Source: JAYWFX01 sp043778575 (GTDB lineage Bacteria > Patescibacteriota > JACMRA01). Taken from it: a stretch of DNA of 10,212 bases. Every line of letters begins with the position of its first letter. Position 1 is the stretch's first letter. The notes below the pieces were generated by a model. The model had not been told where the DNA came from, searched no databases, and saw only the letters and a list, made by a program, of their open reading frames with translations. The stretch lies in assembly GCA_043778575.1 (NCBI GenBank), contig JAYWFX010000031.1, positions 1 through 10,212 of the forward strand, written 5' to 3'. A program made the position numbers and the translations under genes. Positions 6,001-10,212 of this stretch are shown in pieces.

Positions 6001-8903
6001 GCATCAAATAATCCAGTGCCGATAGTCGTGTATGGAATTGCTAATCCTGTACCATCGGTTACACAAATATTGGTTGGATTGATGAGTTCTGGAGGCAAAC
6101 TGTCCCGCAGTTTTACATTAAACGCACCATTTACACCTGTTCCTTTGTTTTCGAGTGTGATTGTATATGTGATATTATCACCACCATCGACGTTGGTAAT
6201 ATTGCTGTTAATGGGGTTTGTAGCTAGGTTAGTGGAATTCACGGTTCCTGAAAAACGAGGACAACTAGTACTTGGTGGATTGGAAAAAGTAACTGGAGCA
6301 ACAGTGGTTGGAGAAAAAGTTGAAGCCAAAGCATCGGTAGCAACTATACCCTTGGTGATTTTGATATCAGGCTGAGTAAAAGTAATTGGCACAATCGCAT
6401 CAGCAACTTGAGAAACACCATTTGTAGTTCCTAGATTAGCTCGAGCTTGATTAGTAATCAAAAGTCCGTCTCCGAGAGGTGCATCACTAACTCTCACACT
6501 AAATAATATATCGACTACCGAGGGTCTATTGAGCGGGTCAGCATTGCTCCCAAAATTAAAATTTAGGCTATTGGTTAGAGCTGTCGAGCTCATAATCGGA
6601 GCTACATTTGGATTGTTTGGAGCAAACGTATGATTCGGACCAAATTTGGCTGTGTTTACCACGGGAGATGCAGAGGAAACTGTAGTGTTAAACACTGTGC
6701 TGACGGCACTTGCACTAAATGTCGGTAGTGGCAAATAATCGTTGAGGGAAAAGCGTTGAATATTTGATTGACTCATGGAGTACTGCATTCGGTAGGTAAC
6801 CACATCCCCAGCTGTTATCTCACTACCAGAAAAAGAGGTATTTCCATTGATTGAATAAATGCTCTTGGTTAAACTTCCAGCGAGAATTGACAGCGAGGTA
6901 CTAGTAGTATCAGACTGGGTAGATCCTGTAGGAACCAAAGTTGCATTGTTCAAAACCGATCCAGTGACTTTGTTTACAATATTAGTAATAGTATCATTCA
7001 AGCTAACTGCTGAATTATCTGTAATGTTGTCATAGTCATCCGAAAAATTTTGTTGGACTGTAGTAGTAAATTCCACCACTGCGATAGCACTACCAGCGTT
7101 TGGAGACACAGCTCGACCACCAATCATCCTACCACTTCCACCTGCAGCAATGATTGCTTGAGACAAATTAAAACTCATTGTAGTGCTGCCATCAGTAACT
7201 GGATCAATATTTTTGGGTGTGTTTCCAATCTTAGTAGTATCCACCGTAAAATTCGTGCCGAGTGCAAATGACCCCGACCGAGTTCCCTGCCTATCAACCA
7301 CACTAAATGTAGGAGTGCCAGTGATTCGCTGACCATCAGAAAATGTGTCCGAAATCAGTAGATTATTCATCGTAAAATAGTCTGAAACCTGAATATTCAT
7401 AGTGTACTTGAGCACATCTCCCGGTGAAAGTGTGCTGTCCGTCAGGTTGACCACACTTTTTTGAATAGCGATAGATTTGTCTGTCAGAGTATGATCATTT
7501 GGGGTCGAATCGCTCGTGACCAAACCAGCACTATCTCGCACATCCACCGGCGTCCACGTACCACTCCCTTTAGAATCATTGACTGAAGCAGTCGAACCTC
7601 CGACACTTGGTGCCAAGACTGGATTATTGTTGGCATCTTTTTCAGGGATAAAAAATTGAAATGTAGCACAAGCATCTTGAATTCCTGTAGTCCCCAACAC
7701 ACTCGCAAATCTGACCGTCAGTTTATTATTTGGCGAATTTGCAGCACTTCCGACCGTTGGTGTACTAGTCAAAGCACCGCCAACTGGAGCAGTGCTAACT
7801 AGATTCATATACGCCATGTTGTTGGGTAAAATATCTATGAGATCCAAATTTGTAATCGTCTGACCACTAGCAATATCAGCACAAATCTTGTATGTATGAG
7901 GGAAATTGGGGCCAGTAGCAGTTTCGTTTTCGGGACCATTATACACTTTTGAGACATTAAAAATCGTAGGGGTTACGGCTACAGTTGAGGAGCTTCCAAT
8001 CACGGTAGGATCAGTAGCAGGGTTTGTCAGCGGATCATTTCCAAAACTAAAACCGCCATTGTATTTTATGTTCAGAGGTGTCCCAGCATCAGCCAAATTA
8101 CTGACTGTTCCATTTACTATCACTGGAGCAGAGGGTTGACCCGGCGTAAACGATCCAAACGGCAGCCGAATAACCATCAAGGTATCACCTACTTTACCAC
8201 AGACTTTTATAGGGAGACTGGCAGTATCTACAGCATATGGGTGAAGTACAAATGTCTGACCTCCAGTACAACCGACTGTGGTTGTGGCGTTGGCTACAGG
8301 AAACACCAGATTGCTAGTCATCATAGCCTGACCTAGATAAGTAGCCCCTGTAAAATTTAATCCATCATTTCCGTCAGCTCCTGTCGTTGGCACCACCAAG
8401 TCAATATACGGCCCATAACCTACACTCGTGCCATTGTTATCAAAGTTTAGAGTGAGAGAGATATTTTCCCCAATCATAGCATTGGGCGTGGCAGCGGCGG
8501 TGACATTGGGCGTGGCAGCAGCTAGCACTCGAAGTGGTTTAAAAATCCCATTCCCAAGCAGTCCGATAACCATTAAAAATGCCAACACAAAGGAAACTAA
8601 TCGCGGTAATCTCAATTTATTGCTAATTTTTAAAATCGGGTTGAATTGTTGTTTTGATCGATGTTTTAGTTTGTTTTTAAATCTATTTTTTAGCTTTTGC
8701 ATCACCGAATATTTTACACAATATATAGCTAGTACTCCGACAGACTCAGCCAAACCAGCCACCAAAAAAACCTCACCCACCTGCTGACTATCGAGATTGG
8801 ATTGATAATAAAACGCCCAGATACTAAAAAATAATAACGGTAAAACCAATAAAAATAATTTTTGTAACAGGTCATTGAGTTTTTTAGCGTTTATACCAAA
8901 CAT
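1..8903 (-). CDS. Giant DUF11 / isopeptide-type repeat surface protein, partial (C-terminus beyond window)
   Basis: I translated this frame by hand from the ATG at 8903 to the left edge and met no stop: 2967 complete residues, still open. Order of parts: hydrophobic N-terminal region (residues 1-128), head domain with the motif YGPYIDLVVP and a Gly/Asp-rich stretch (about 129-318), then 17 beta-rich modules, each opened by a Lys in a TK, SK or NK context (Lys 319, 482, 680, 851, 1053, 1215, 1372, 1561, 1732, 1889, 2046, 2203, 2340, 2474, 2619, 2762, 2898). Modules show the family pattern of GD or GE, then YT or VTY, then DTLPAGL-like and NTA motifs. Such proteins are known as extracellular adhesins, fimbrial or stalk-like surface proteins; ligand and exact role cannot be read here. 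There is no Shine-Dalgarno, but a promoter lies about 70 bases upstream of the ATG. A start at Met68 (8702) is possible and would give a conventional long signal peptide. The C-terminal anchor is not in view. Confidence 0.93.
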   Translation of the reverse strand, partial: MFGINAKKLNDLLQKLFLLVLPLLFFSIWAFYYQSNLDSQQVGEVFLVAGLAESVGVLAIYCVKYSVMQKLKNRFKNKLKHRSKQQFNPILKISNKLRLPRLVSFVLAFLMVIGLLGNGIFKPLRVLAAATPNVTAAATPNAMIGENISLTLNFDNNGTSVGYGPYIDLVVPTTGADGNDGLNFTGATYLGQAMMTSNLVFPVANATTTVGCTGGQTFVLHPYAVDTASLPIKVCGKVGDTLMVIRLPFGSFTPGQPSAPVIVNGTVSNLADAGTPLNIKYNGGFSFGNDPLTNPATDPTVIGSSSTVAVTPTIFNVSKVYNGPENETATGPNFPHTYKICADIASGQTITNLDLIDILPNNMAYMNLVSTAPVGGALTSTPTVGSAANSPNNKLTVRFASVLGTTGIQDACATFQFFIPEKDANNNPVLAPSVGGSTASVNDSKGSGTWTPVDVRDSAGLVTSDSTPNDHTLTDKSIAIQKSVVNLTDSTLSPGDVLKYTMNIQVSDYFTMNNLLISDTFSDGQRITGTPTFSVVDRQGTRSGSFALGTNFTVDTTKIGNTPKNIDPVTDGSTTMSFNLSQAIIAAGGSGRMIGGRAVSPNAGSAIAVVEFTTTVQQNFSDDYDNITDNSAVSLNDTITNIVNKVTGSVLNNATLVPTGSTQSDTTSTSLSILAGSLTKSIYSINGNTSFSGSEITAGDVVTYRMQYSMSQSNIQRFSLNDYLPLPTFSASAVSTVFNTTVSSASPVVNTAKFGPNHTFAPNNPNVAPIMSSTALTNSLNFNFGSNADPLNRPSVVDILFSVRVSDAPLGDGLLITNQARANLGTTNGVSQVADAIVPITFTQPDIKITKGIVATDALASTFSPTTVAPVTFSNPPSTSCPRFSGTVNSTNLATNPINSNITNVDGGDNITYTITLENKGTGVNGAFNVKLRDSLPPELINPTNICVTDGTGLAIPYTTIGTGLFDATGGIQLTDPGALQGSISPKNPTTGKNIAIITYNAKLSGTVQPNQTLINTATLTNYAARAGGSNFVPGGLSDTAQELKVKAPTITKSILARSQTTTGTNTLSIGEKVTYRLVVTTPEATIPNMKITDTLDAGLVFVNCNTLTNSNSADVVTNLAGGFSSACTSTNPAITNSGKTISFNLGNVTNNNTANNSPETLTLDYTVIVDNISANTNNKLLNNSANLTWGTDPINTVVAATQVKVAEPKLQVAKTVTPTSGDAADTISYSITINHTGASTANAYNLHLSDIIPAKISSPIYQSSSSTGVVPTSFTQSGNTFDFQFAQLPLGSTTTLVFQGTINNTAITGETITNTANIDWTSLNGVVNTAQSTYSPTTVERTGTPSSLGSNNNYTSTANALFGVTASNATKSLVSTSEAFTSLAGGVERVAIGEIIRYKTSIQIAEGTSPATKLIDTLPAGLQYLNDGTTKIGFSSNSPALTTNLAGLPTTCNQIGATNTITPNCTLPSSAITVSGQTVTFDVGDITNSNNDVDGEYVVIEFNALVTNVATNQATNNTTGAGISTTLNNNFRPSINGVLLPASPNVPVNIAEPLVNNLTKTVTVAPVDAGDNVEYTLTFGNTATGNDAAPAFDINLRDVLDSYLILDNPTTSSVIVTAPAGVNVTNNSTNSPVPSLVNLNFDRLNPGQNVTVKVTARLLNSIPNGYRIPNTATLTYSGLPSTNGTTGNPTGSNNTGSPSTTTGERNGSGGTNDYTATSSINTTIATPTINKITPAITSYTLGETVTYDLRVTLPEGNTQALVVNDTHAAGLQYTGYQVITSAAASGGVFSADYDGTLTNSPTVTTSGNTDSFDFGTPNTVGQSGTDKNIFVLRITAVVKNITTNQLATSLINAASISYTNPVTGPNTVVNSPNSPTITVKEPSLNINKAVVTTPNPADSGGSIGYQIVINHATLSNSTAYNVSMNDSVPTSLQNVTCGSVTTAGVGAPTLSCSNLTIIGNNISLSGFNLPTTASVTVNFTAIIKDTVSPNTLITNQAIVDWTSTQTTNPNTRTGADGLEGSGGLNDYKKFYSIGYSVPNIYSVSKSLSASSEPSTTGNNLTIGEVGTFDLAVTLQEGTHSNIVVTDNIPSGMKYVAGSATIDTTGFNGTLGTPVITGGASDGAAVTVTIPTGLLPGDNITTNNTFIVRLKAQVLNTPATFGHFSGFQTNISNTATLSANGGSNVSSNTVPVLVVEPWTTVTKDIVQTSGAPGDTVTVNLSYQNTGFSTAFGVVVVDPMLSTKFTNITPLTTPAGFTYSAPVSGSTTTVTYTGGDVAVGATVNFSFTAKLAAGLVNGVSVSNQAIASMSTLPGVDSEERNYTTNTADSILISTPNLRITKTDSQTTVTPNQVLNYVLSVANLSGQKADNVTITETVPDNTTFVSAGSTAGWSCPNGSVAGTVCTNNIGTINGNANAAVNFNVKVDSLIASGQVQILNNASVTDDGTHGVDSDLSNNTTADTDTLNAAPDLGVSKTDGGITSTTPGDTVDYTITFANLGNQNSVAGVLTETVPANSTFVSSGSTAGWSCPNGSVAGTVCTLAIGNLNAGATSLIAGPSGSFGSAIFRVKISNPIPSGIIKTANTISIADNGVNGADPTPINNISSDDTPLTATPNIKITKDDTVTSATINDTLTYTLTVQNTGNQDATGVVVVDTLPANTTYQNSSNSGVFTPTTTPPTSTTPNPINPVGTVSFPLFNLNAGQTTTRTVTIKLNASMPSGVTEVINTATANDDGTNGSDPDTTNNTTSDTDTVVAAPDLEITKDDGLTVVQPNETHTYTLTVKNTGSQDAVGVVVTDTFPVNDLSIITSSIPFTQVGNILSFSIPSIPSIPSGSTSSANQVVITINYTVKYPASTGVTTITNTATVNDDGSNGSDPTPNNNTATDINTLAAVPDFVITKDDGKTTTNPGDINTYTINYRNTGSQNATGVVITETVPVNTIFQSTGSTTGWSCPDGSVSGVICTLTIGA
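418..440 (-). repeat. 9-base tandem repeat encoding SIPSIPS
   Basis: On the plus strand ATACTTGGT, ATACTTGGA and a partial ATACT follow one another, 2.5 copies of a 9-base unit. The protein reads SIPSIPSIPSG, an in-frame tripeptide repeat within the unit opened at 618. Slippage here would change loop length without a frameshift. Confidence 0.75.
843..893 (-). other. Thr/Pro-rich insertion in a DUF11 unit
   Basis: Residues 2671-2687 of the giant protein are almost entirely Thr, Pro, Ser and Asn (TPTTTPPTSTTPNPINP), inside the unit opened at 1047. No other unit in the window has such a stretch. It is likely an extended surface loop and could be a glycosylation site, which is inference. Confidence 0.6.
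1890..7949 (-). repeat. A-B alternating Ig-like/isopeptide-type module array (12 modules)
   Basis: Module-opening lysine codons sit at 7947, 7458, 6864, 6351, 5745, 5259, 4788, 4221, 3708, 3237, 2766 and 2295 (lower coordinate of each codon). Type A modules read roughly IGE-x-VTY, then EGT/EGN, then DTLPAGLxY. Type B modules read roughly GD-x-xxYTI, then HTGxS with AYNVxLxD, and end in a Gly/Asn-rich stretch such as GSGGxNDY. After two A-like modules (7947, 7458) the order is A-B five times. Spacing is 163, 198, 171, 202, 162, 157, 189, 171, 157, 157 and 157 codons down to 2295. The length 157 recurs four times. Intramolecular Lys-Asn/Asp isopeptide bonds are known in this superfamily; whether they form here is inference. 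Confidence 0.75.
7950..8519 (-). other. N-terminal head domain of the giant protein
   Basis: About 190 residues between the signal-like segment and the first TK/SK-type module. It includes ENISLTLNFDNNGTS, then GYGPYIDLVVP, a Gly/Asp-rich turn (GADGNDG), and GATYLGQ. Similar sequences occur, as far as I remember, at the start of many DUF11-repeat proteins. Two cysteines (in VGCTGG and KVCGKV) could form a disulfide. Beta-rich by composition; probably an Ig-like domain. Function unknown. Confidence 0.55.
8481..8519 (-). repeat. 24-base direct repeat encoding a doubled AAATPN motif
   Basis: The 15-base string ATTGGGCGTGGCAGC occurs on the plus strand at 8481-8495 and again at 8505-8519, a period of 24 bases (8 codons). 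In the protein it gives two successive AAATPN motifs directly after the signal-like hydrophobic segment. The in-frame period means a copy gained or lost by slippage would leave the reading frame intact. Confidence 0.8.
8520..8903 (-). other. N-terminal membrane region and signal-like segment of the giant protein
   Basis: Residues 1-128 hold three hydrophobic stretches: about 16-33 (leucine/phenylalanine-rich), 42-64, and 102-120. Between the second and third lies a strongly basic, Lys/Arg-rich loop (about 69-101), expected in the cytoplasm by the positive-inside rule. The third stretch is followed by LRVLAAATPN, which resembles a signal peptidase I site at about residues 126-130. Either the chain is cleaved there and released, or it stays tethered by three transmembrane helices. 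If translation began at Met68, the remainder would be an ordinary long signal peptide with a basic n-region. Topology and cleavage are inference from hydropathy by eye. Confidence 0.7.
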
Positions 8904-8979
8904 ATTTTTTGTTTTTATTTACCCAGATTTTTTGGATATTTTCTCGATTTGTTTTCTGAATTTGATTCTCTTTTTCTTA

Positions 8980-9008
8980 GTTATACTCTATATTTTTATT
9001 CTTTACAA
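8980..9008 (-). promoter_or_regulatory. Sigma-70-type promoter of the giant surface protein gene
   Basis: Read on the minus strand, TTGTAA (9008 to 9003, four of six matches to TTGACA) is followed by exactly 17 bases and TATAAC (8985 to 8980, five of six matches to TATAAT). Transcription would start near 8973, giving an A-rich leader of about 70 bases before the ATG at 8903. This supports the upstream ATG over Met68 as the start. Confidence 0.65.
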
Positions 9009-9059
9009 GTTTCTTTTAGAAAAAAATGGGTGAGCTACAAATTCATAGCAGACGTGACC

Positions 9060-9103
9060 TTTACAACCAGCTGTTTAGTTTATATGCCTGTTTTAGATAT
9101 AAA
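9060..9103 (+). promoter_or_regulatory. Possible weak promoter of the lipoprotein gene
   Basis: TTTACA at 9060-9065 matches five of six -35 bases, but the best -10 candidates are imperfect: TATATG at 9081-9086 (spacer only 15) or TATAAA at 9098-9103 (no good -35 at 17 bases). If TATAAA were the -10, the transcript would start about at 9110, almost at the ATG at 9115, giving a nearly leaderless message, or a short leader if Met13 (9151) is the start. Confidence 0.25.
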
Positions 9104-9114
9104 GTTCCGATTAA

Positions 9115-9543
9115 ATGAACATACCTGAAAAACGTTTTTTAATCCCCACAATGAAACTTCCATTCTGGATGTTGATTCTTCCAGCATTGCTGATTTCCTG
9201 TGCACCGACGCCGACTACTTCAAGCAATACTCCACAATCTGAGCCAGTCCAACAACCATCTCGGATAGAAACTGCGTCATTCCTTACTGTAGTAAACAAC
9301 ACAAAAAAATCTATTAACTTGAGCTGCGACCAAGGAACTGGAGAAACTGCATTACCTAGCACCAAGGGAGTTTGCTCATACTATTTGTCCTCAGAAAAAA
9401 GTATAACAACGGTGAGTATAGACGGCATTAGTATTGCTAGCATTAGAATAGTAAACGGGAAAATAGAGGTCGCTCAAAATAGTTCTACTTACAGAATCAC
9501 TCAACAATCAGGTAGTTCTTGGTTTGAGGTGACGAGTAAATAA
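9115..9543 (+). CDS. Small predicted lipoprotein of unknown function
   Basis: 142 residues ending at TAA (9541-9543). A hydrophobic stretch ends in the lipobox LLISC with Cys29, the expected lipidation site after cleavage by signal peptidase II. Met13 (9151) would give a textbook 16-residue signal MKLPFWMLILPALLIS, so it may be the true start; neither ATG has a Shine-Dalgarno. After Cys29 comes a Pro/Thr/Ser/Gln-rich linker (about 30-50), then a beta-rich domain with alternating Ile/Val/Thr/Ser (about 55-142). Cys71 and Cys87 could form a disulfide. The mature protein should sit outside the cytoplasmic membrane, tethered by lipid. The gene is divergent from the giant surface protein gene, hinting at a shared surface role, but I recognise no family. 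Exported lipoprotein is well supported; function is unknown. Confidence 0.82.
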   Translation: MNIPEKRFLIPTMKLPFWMLILPALLISCAPTPTTSSNTPQSEPVQQPSRIETASFLTVVNNTKKSINLSCDQGTGETALPSTKGVCSYYLSSEKSITTVSIDGISIASIRIVNGKIEVAQNSSTYRITQQSGSSWFEVTSK

Positions 9544-9574
9544 AATATGAGTGATAATCACCTAGTCTTTTTTT
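9527..9574 (+). terminator. Possible weak terminator between convergent genes
   Basis: AGGTGA at 9527-9532 pairs with TCACCT at 9558-9563, and a run of seven T follows at 9568-9574. The stem is only six pairs with a 25-base loop and overlaps both gene ends, so it is a poor match to a standard intrinsic terminator. A terminator is expected between convergent genes 18 bases apart, and this is the only candidate. Confidence 0.25.
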
Positions 9575-10140
9575 ACTACCACGAATTTCTTTTGGACTTC
9601 TATATATACCATCAGTAGGGCTGGGCCAAGTGTCCACAATACAGGGAAAAATCCCCAAAACTTGTTTCCAGCAGCTACTGGAGTGCCGGGGTCATAGAGT
9701 GCTTTGCGAATAATATCTGGAATCCACTCAGGCATCGACCGAAGTGGTGAAATCCGTCCAAATGTAGGTATAAAATACTCAGCAAATGTAGTGTTTATAG
9801 TATAAAAAAAGAATCCTACTAGCAAAATACTACCAAGTATCACCTCGTTTCGAATCGACTCACTACTACTCGAGGTCATATCCAGCATTTCTACTATAAT
9901 CTTTTTTACAGCCAGCACCACTAAAAAACACACCAAAGCAAACAAAAACCAAGATGTTCCCTTTATAGCTGCATCATATCCGACCGCAACCTTGAGGAAA
10001 TTATCTATCCAAGGTGTCAAATCCTTTACGATAAAATCCTTCATGAGATCGAGCACGTGCTGAGATATCAAAATAGCAACATAATATCCTGTTAGAAAGT
10101 GACGATTGAGGATAAACTCTTTTTTTAGACTACCAAGCAT
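9562..10140 (-). CDS. Hypothetical membrane protein with three or four transmembrane segments
   Basis: 192 residues from ATG at 10140 to TAG at 9562. This is the most upstream ATG in frame, since a TGA lies in frame a few codons before it; no Shine-Dalgarno is visible. Clear hydrophobic segments are at about 64-83, 99-119 and 161-182, with a weaker one at about 16-33. A short basic C-terminal tail (VQKKFVVVKKD) should be cytoplasmic. Between the second and third clear segments lies a loop rich in Pro, Trp and aromatic residues (about 120-160), containing PEWIPDIIRKALYDPG. I do not recognise a family or any catalytic motif. It converges on the lipoprotein gene with 18 bases between stop codons, so the two are not co-transcribed. 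It could be a transporter-like or scaffold membrane protein; no function is assigned. Confidence 0.85.
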   Translation of the reverse strand: MLGSLKKEFILNRHFLTGYYVAILISQHVLDLMKDFIVKDLTPWIDNFLKVAVGYDAAIKGTSWFLFALVCFLVVLAVKKIIVEMLDMTSSSSESIRNEVILGSILLVGFFFYTINTTFAEYFIPTFGRISPLRSMPEWIPDIIRKALYDPGTPVAAGNKFWGFFPVLWTLGPALLMVYIEVQKKFVVVKKD

Positions 10141-10212
10141 GATAAAATAATTTGTTGCATATCACTCATTTTTGTGTCAAGCACTAGTCCATCACATCGA
10201 TATCATATCACA
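10141..10212 (-). promoter_or_regulatory. Upstream region of the membrane protein gene with a perfect -35-like hexamer
   Basis: On the minus strand a perfect TTGACA lies at 10180 to 10175. At the usual 16-18 base spacing there is no good -10; an extended TG-n-TATGCA lies at a short spacing of 13 bases. A promoter here is plausible but not convincing. The right window edge cuts the region. Confidence 0.3.

Larger units (their letters stand above)
8904..9114. other. Divergent intergenic region
   Basis: 211 AT-rich bases between the giant gene and the lipoprotein gene. It holds the minus-strand promoter (8980-9008) and a weak plus-strand candidate (9060-9086). The giant gene's leader ends AAATAAAAACAAAAAAT before the ATG, with no purine-rich Shine-Dalgarno. 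No long inverted repeat, operator-like palindrome or small RNA was recognised. Confidence 0.7.

Noticed and set aside
925..6375. Several plus-strand open frames of 100-161 codons (for example 925-1407, 4150-4635, 6016-6375)
   Set aside because: They lie antisense inside the continuous minus-strand gene, have Val/Leu/Ser-rich low-complexity translations and no gene-start signals; they are shadows of the repeat gene.
1..8903. Alternative genetic code with TGA as glycine (as in Gracilibacteria/Absconditabacteria), considered because of the giant repeat protein
   Set aside because: The 2967-codon frame contains no TGA at all and uses ordinary GGN glycine codons throughout; a recoded genome would use TGA often in such a Gly-rich protein.
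8700..8903. A separate small membrane protein gene upstream of a giant gene starting at Met68
   Set aside because: There is no stop codon between the two ATGs, no ribosome-binding site before Met68, and the promoter fits the upstream ATG; kept only as an alternative start.
9111..9365. Minus-strand open frame of 84 codons opposite the lipoprotein gene
   Set aside because: It is antisense to a gene with a clear lipobox and linker, and its translation shows no recognisable feature.
9547..10169. 10-base inverted repeat (ATGAGTGATA at 9547-9556, its complement at 10160-10169) flanking the membrane protein gene
   Set aside because: A 10-base match in AT-rich DNA of this length is expected by chance, and there is no transposase or target duplication.

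Overview
The window is dominated by one gene. A single uninterrupted reading frame runs on the minus strand from an ATG at 8903 down to the left edge of the window, where it is still open: 2967 complete codons and no stop. It encodes a giant surface protein. An N-terminal membrane segment carries a signal-like hydrophobic stretch. A conserved-looking head domain follows, then at least 17 tandem Ig-like beta-sandwich modules of the DUF11 / isopeptide-forming fimbrial-repeat type. The C-terminus lies outside the window.

Layout from right to left: a minus-strand gene for a small membrane protein of unknown function (9562-10140); a convergent plus-strand gene for a small lipoprotein (9115-9543); a 211-base intergenic region (8904-9114) with a good minus-strand promoter and a poor plus-strand one; then the giant gene (1-8903). 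Within the giant gene: membrane segment (8520-8903), head domain (about 7950-8519), two A-like modules followed by five alternating A-B module pairs (about 1890-7949), and a block of five shorter, more uniform DUF11 units (1-1890). This last block has DNA-level repeats and a shifted synonymous codon choice.

Organism: moderately AT-rich bacterial DNA. It uses the standard code: the giant frame reads sensibly with ordinary GGN glycine codons and never uses TGA. No start codon has an obvious Shine-Dalgarno sequence; leaders are A/T-rich. Giant DUF11-repeat proteins, weak ribosome-binding sites and unrecognised small membrane and lipoproteins together suggest a Candidate Phyla Radiation (Patescibacteria) genome, but nothing here proves a lineage and other bacteria carry such proteins.

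Working together: the giant protein and the lipoprotein are transcribed divergently from a shared intergenic region and both appear to be exported, so a shared cell-surface role is a reasonable guess. The membrane protein ends 18 bases from the lipoprotein stop and is transcribed independently. No RNA gene, CRISPR array, transposase or phage gene was seen.
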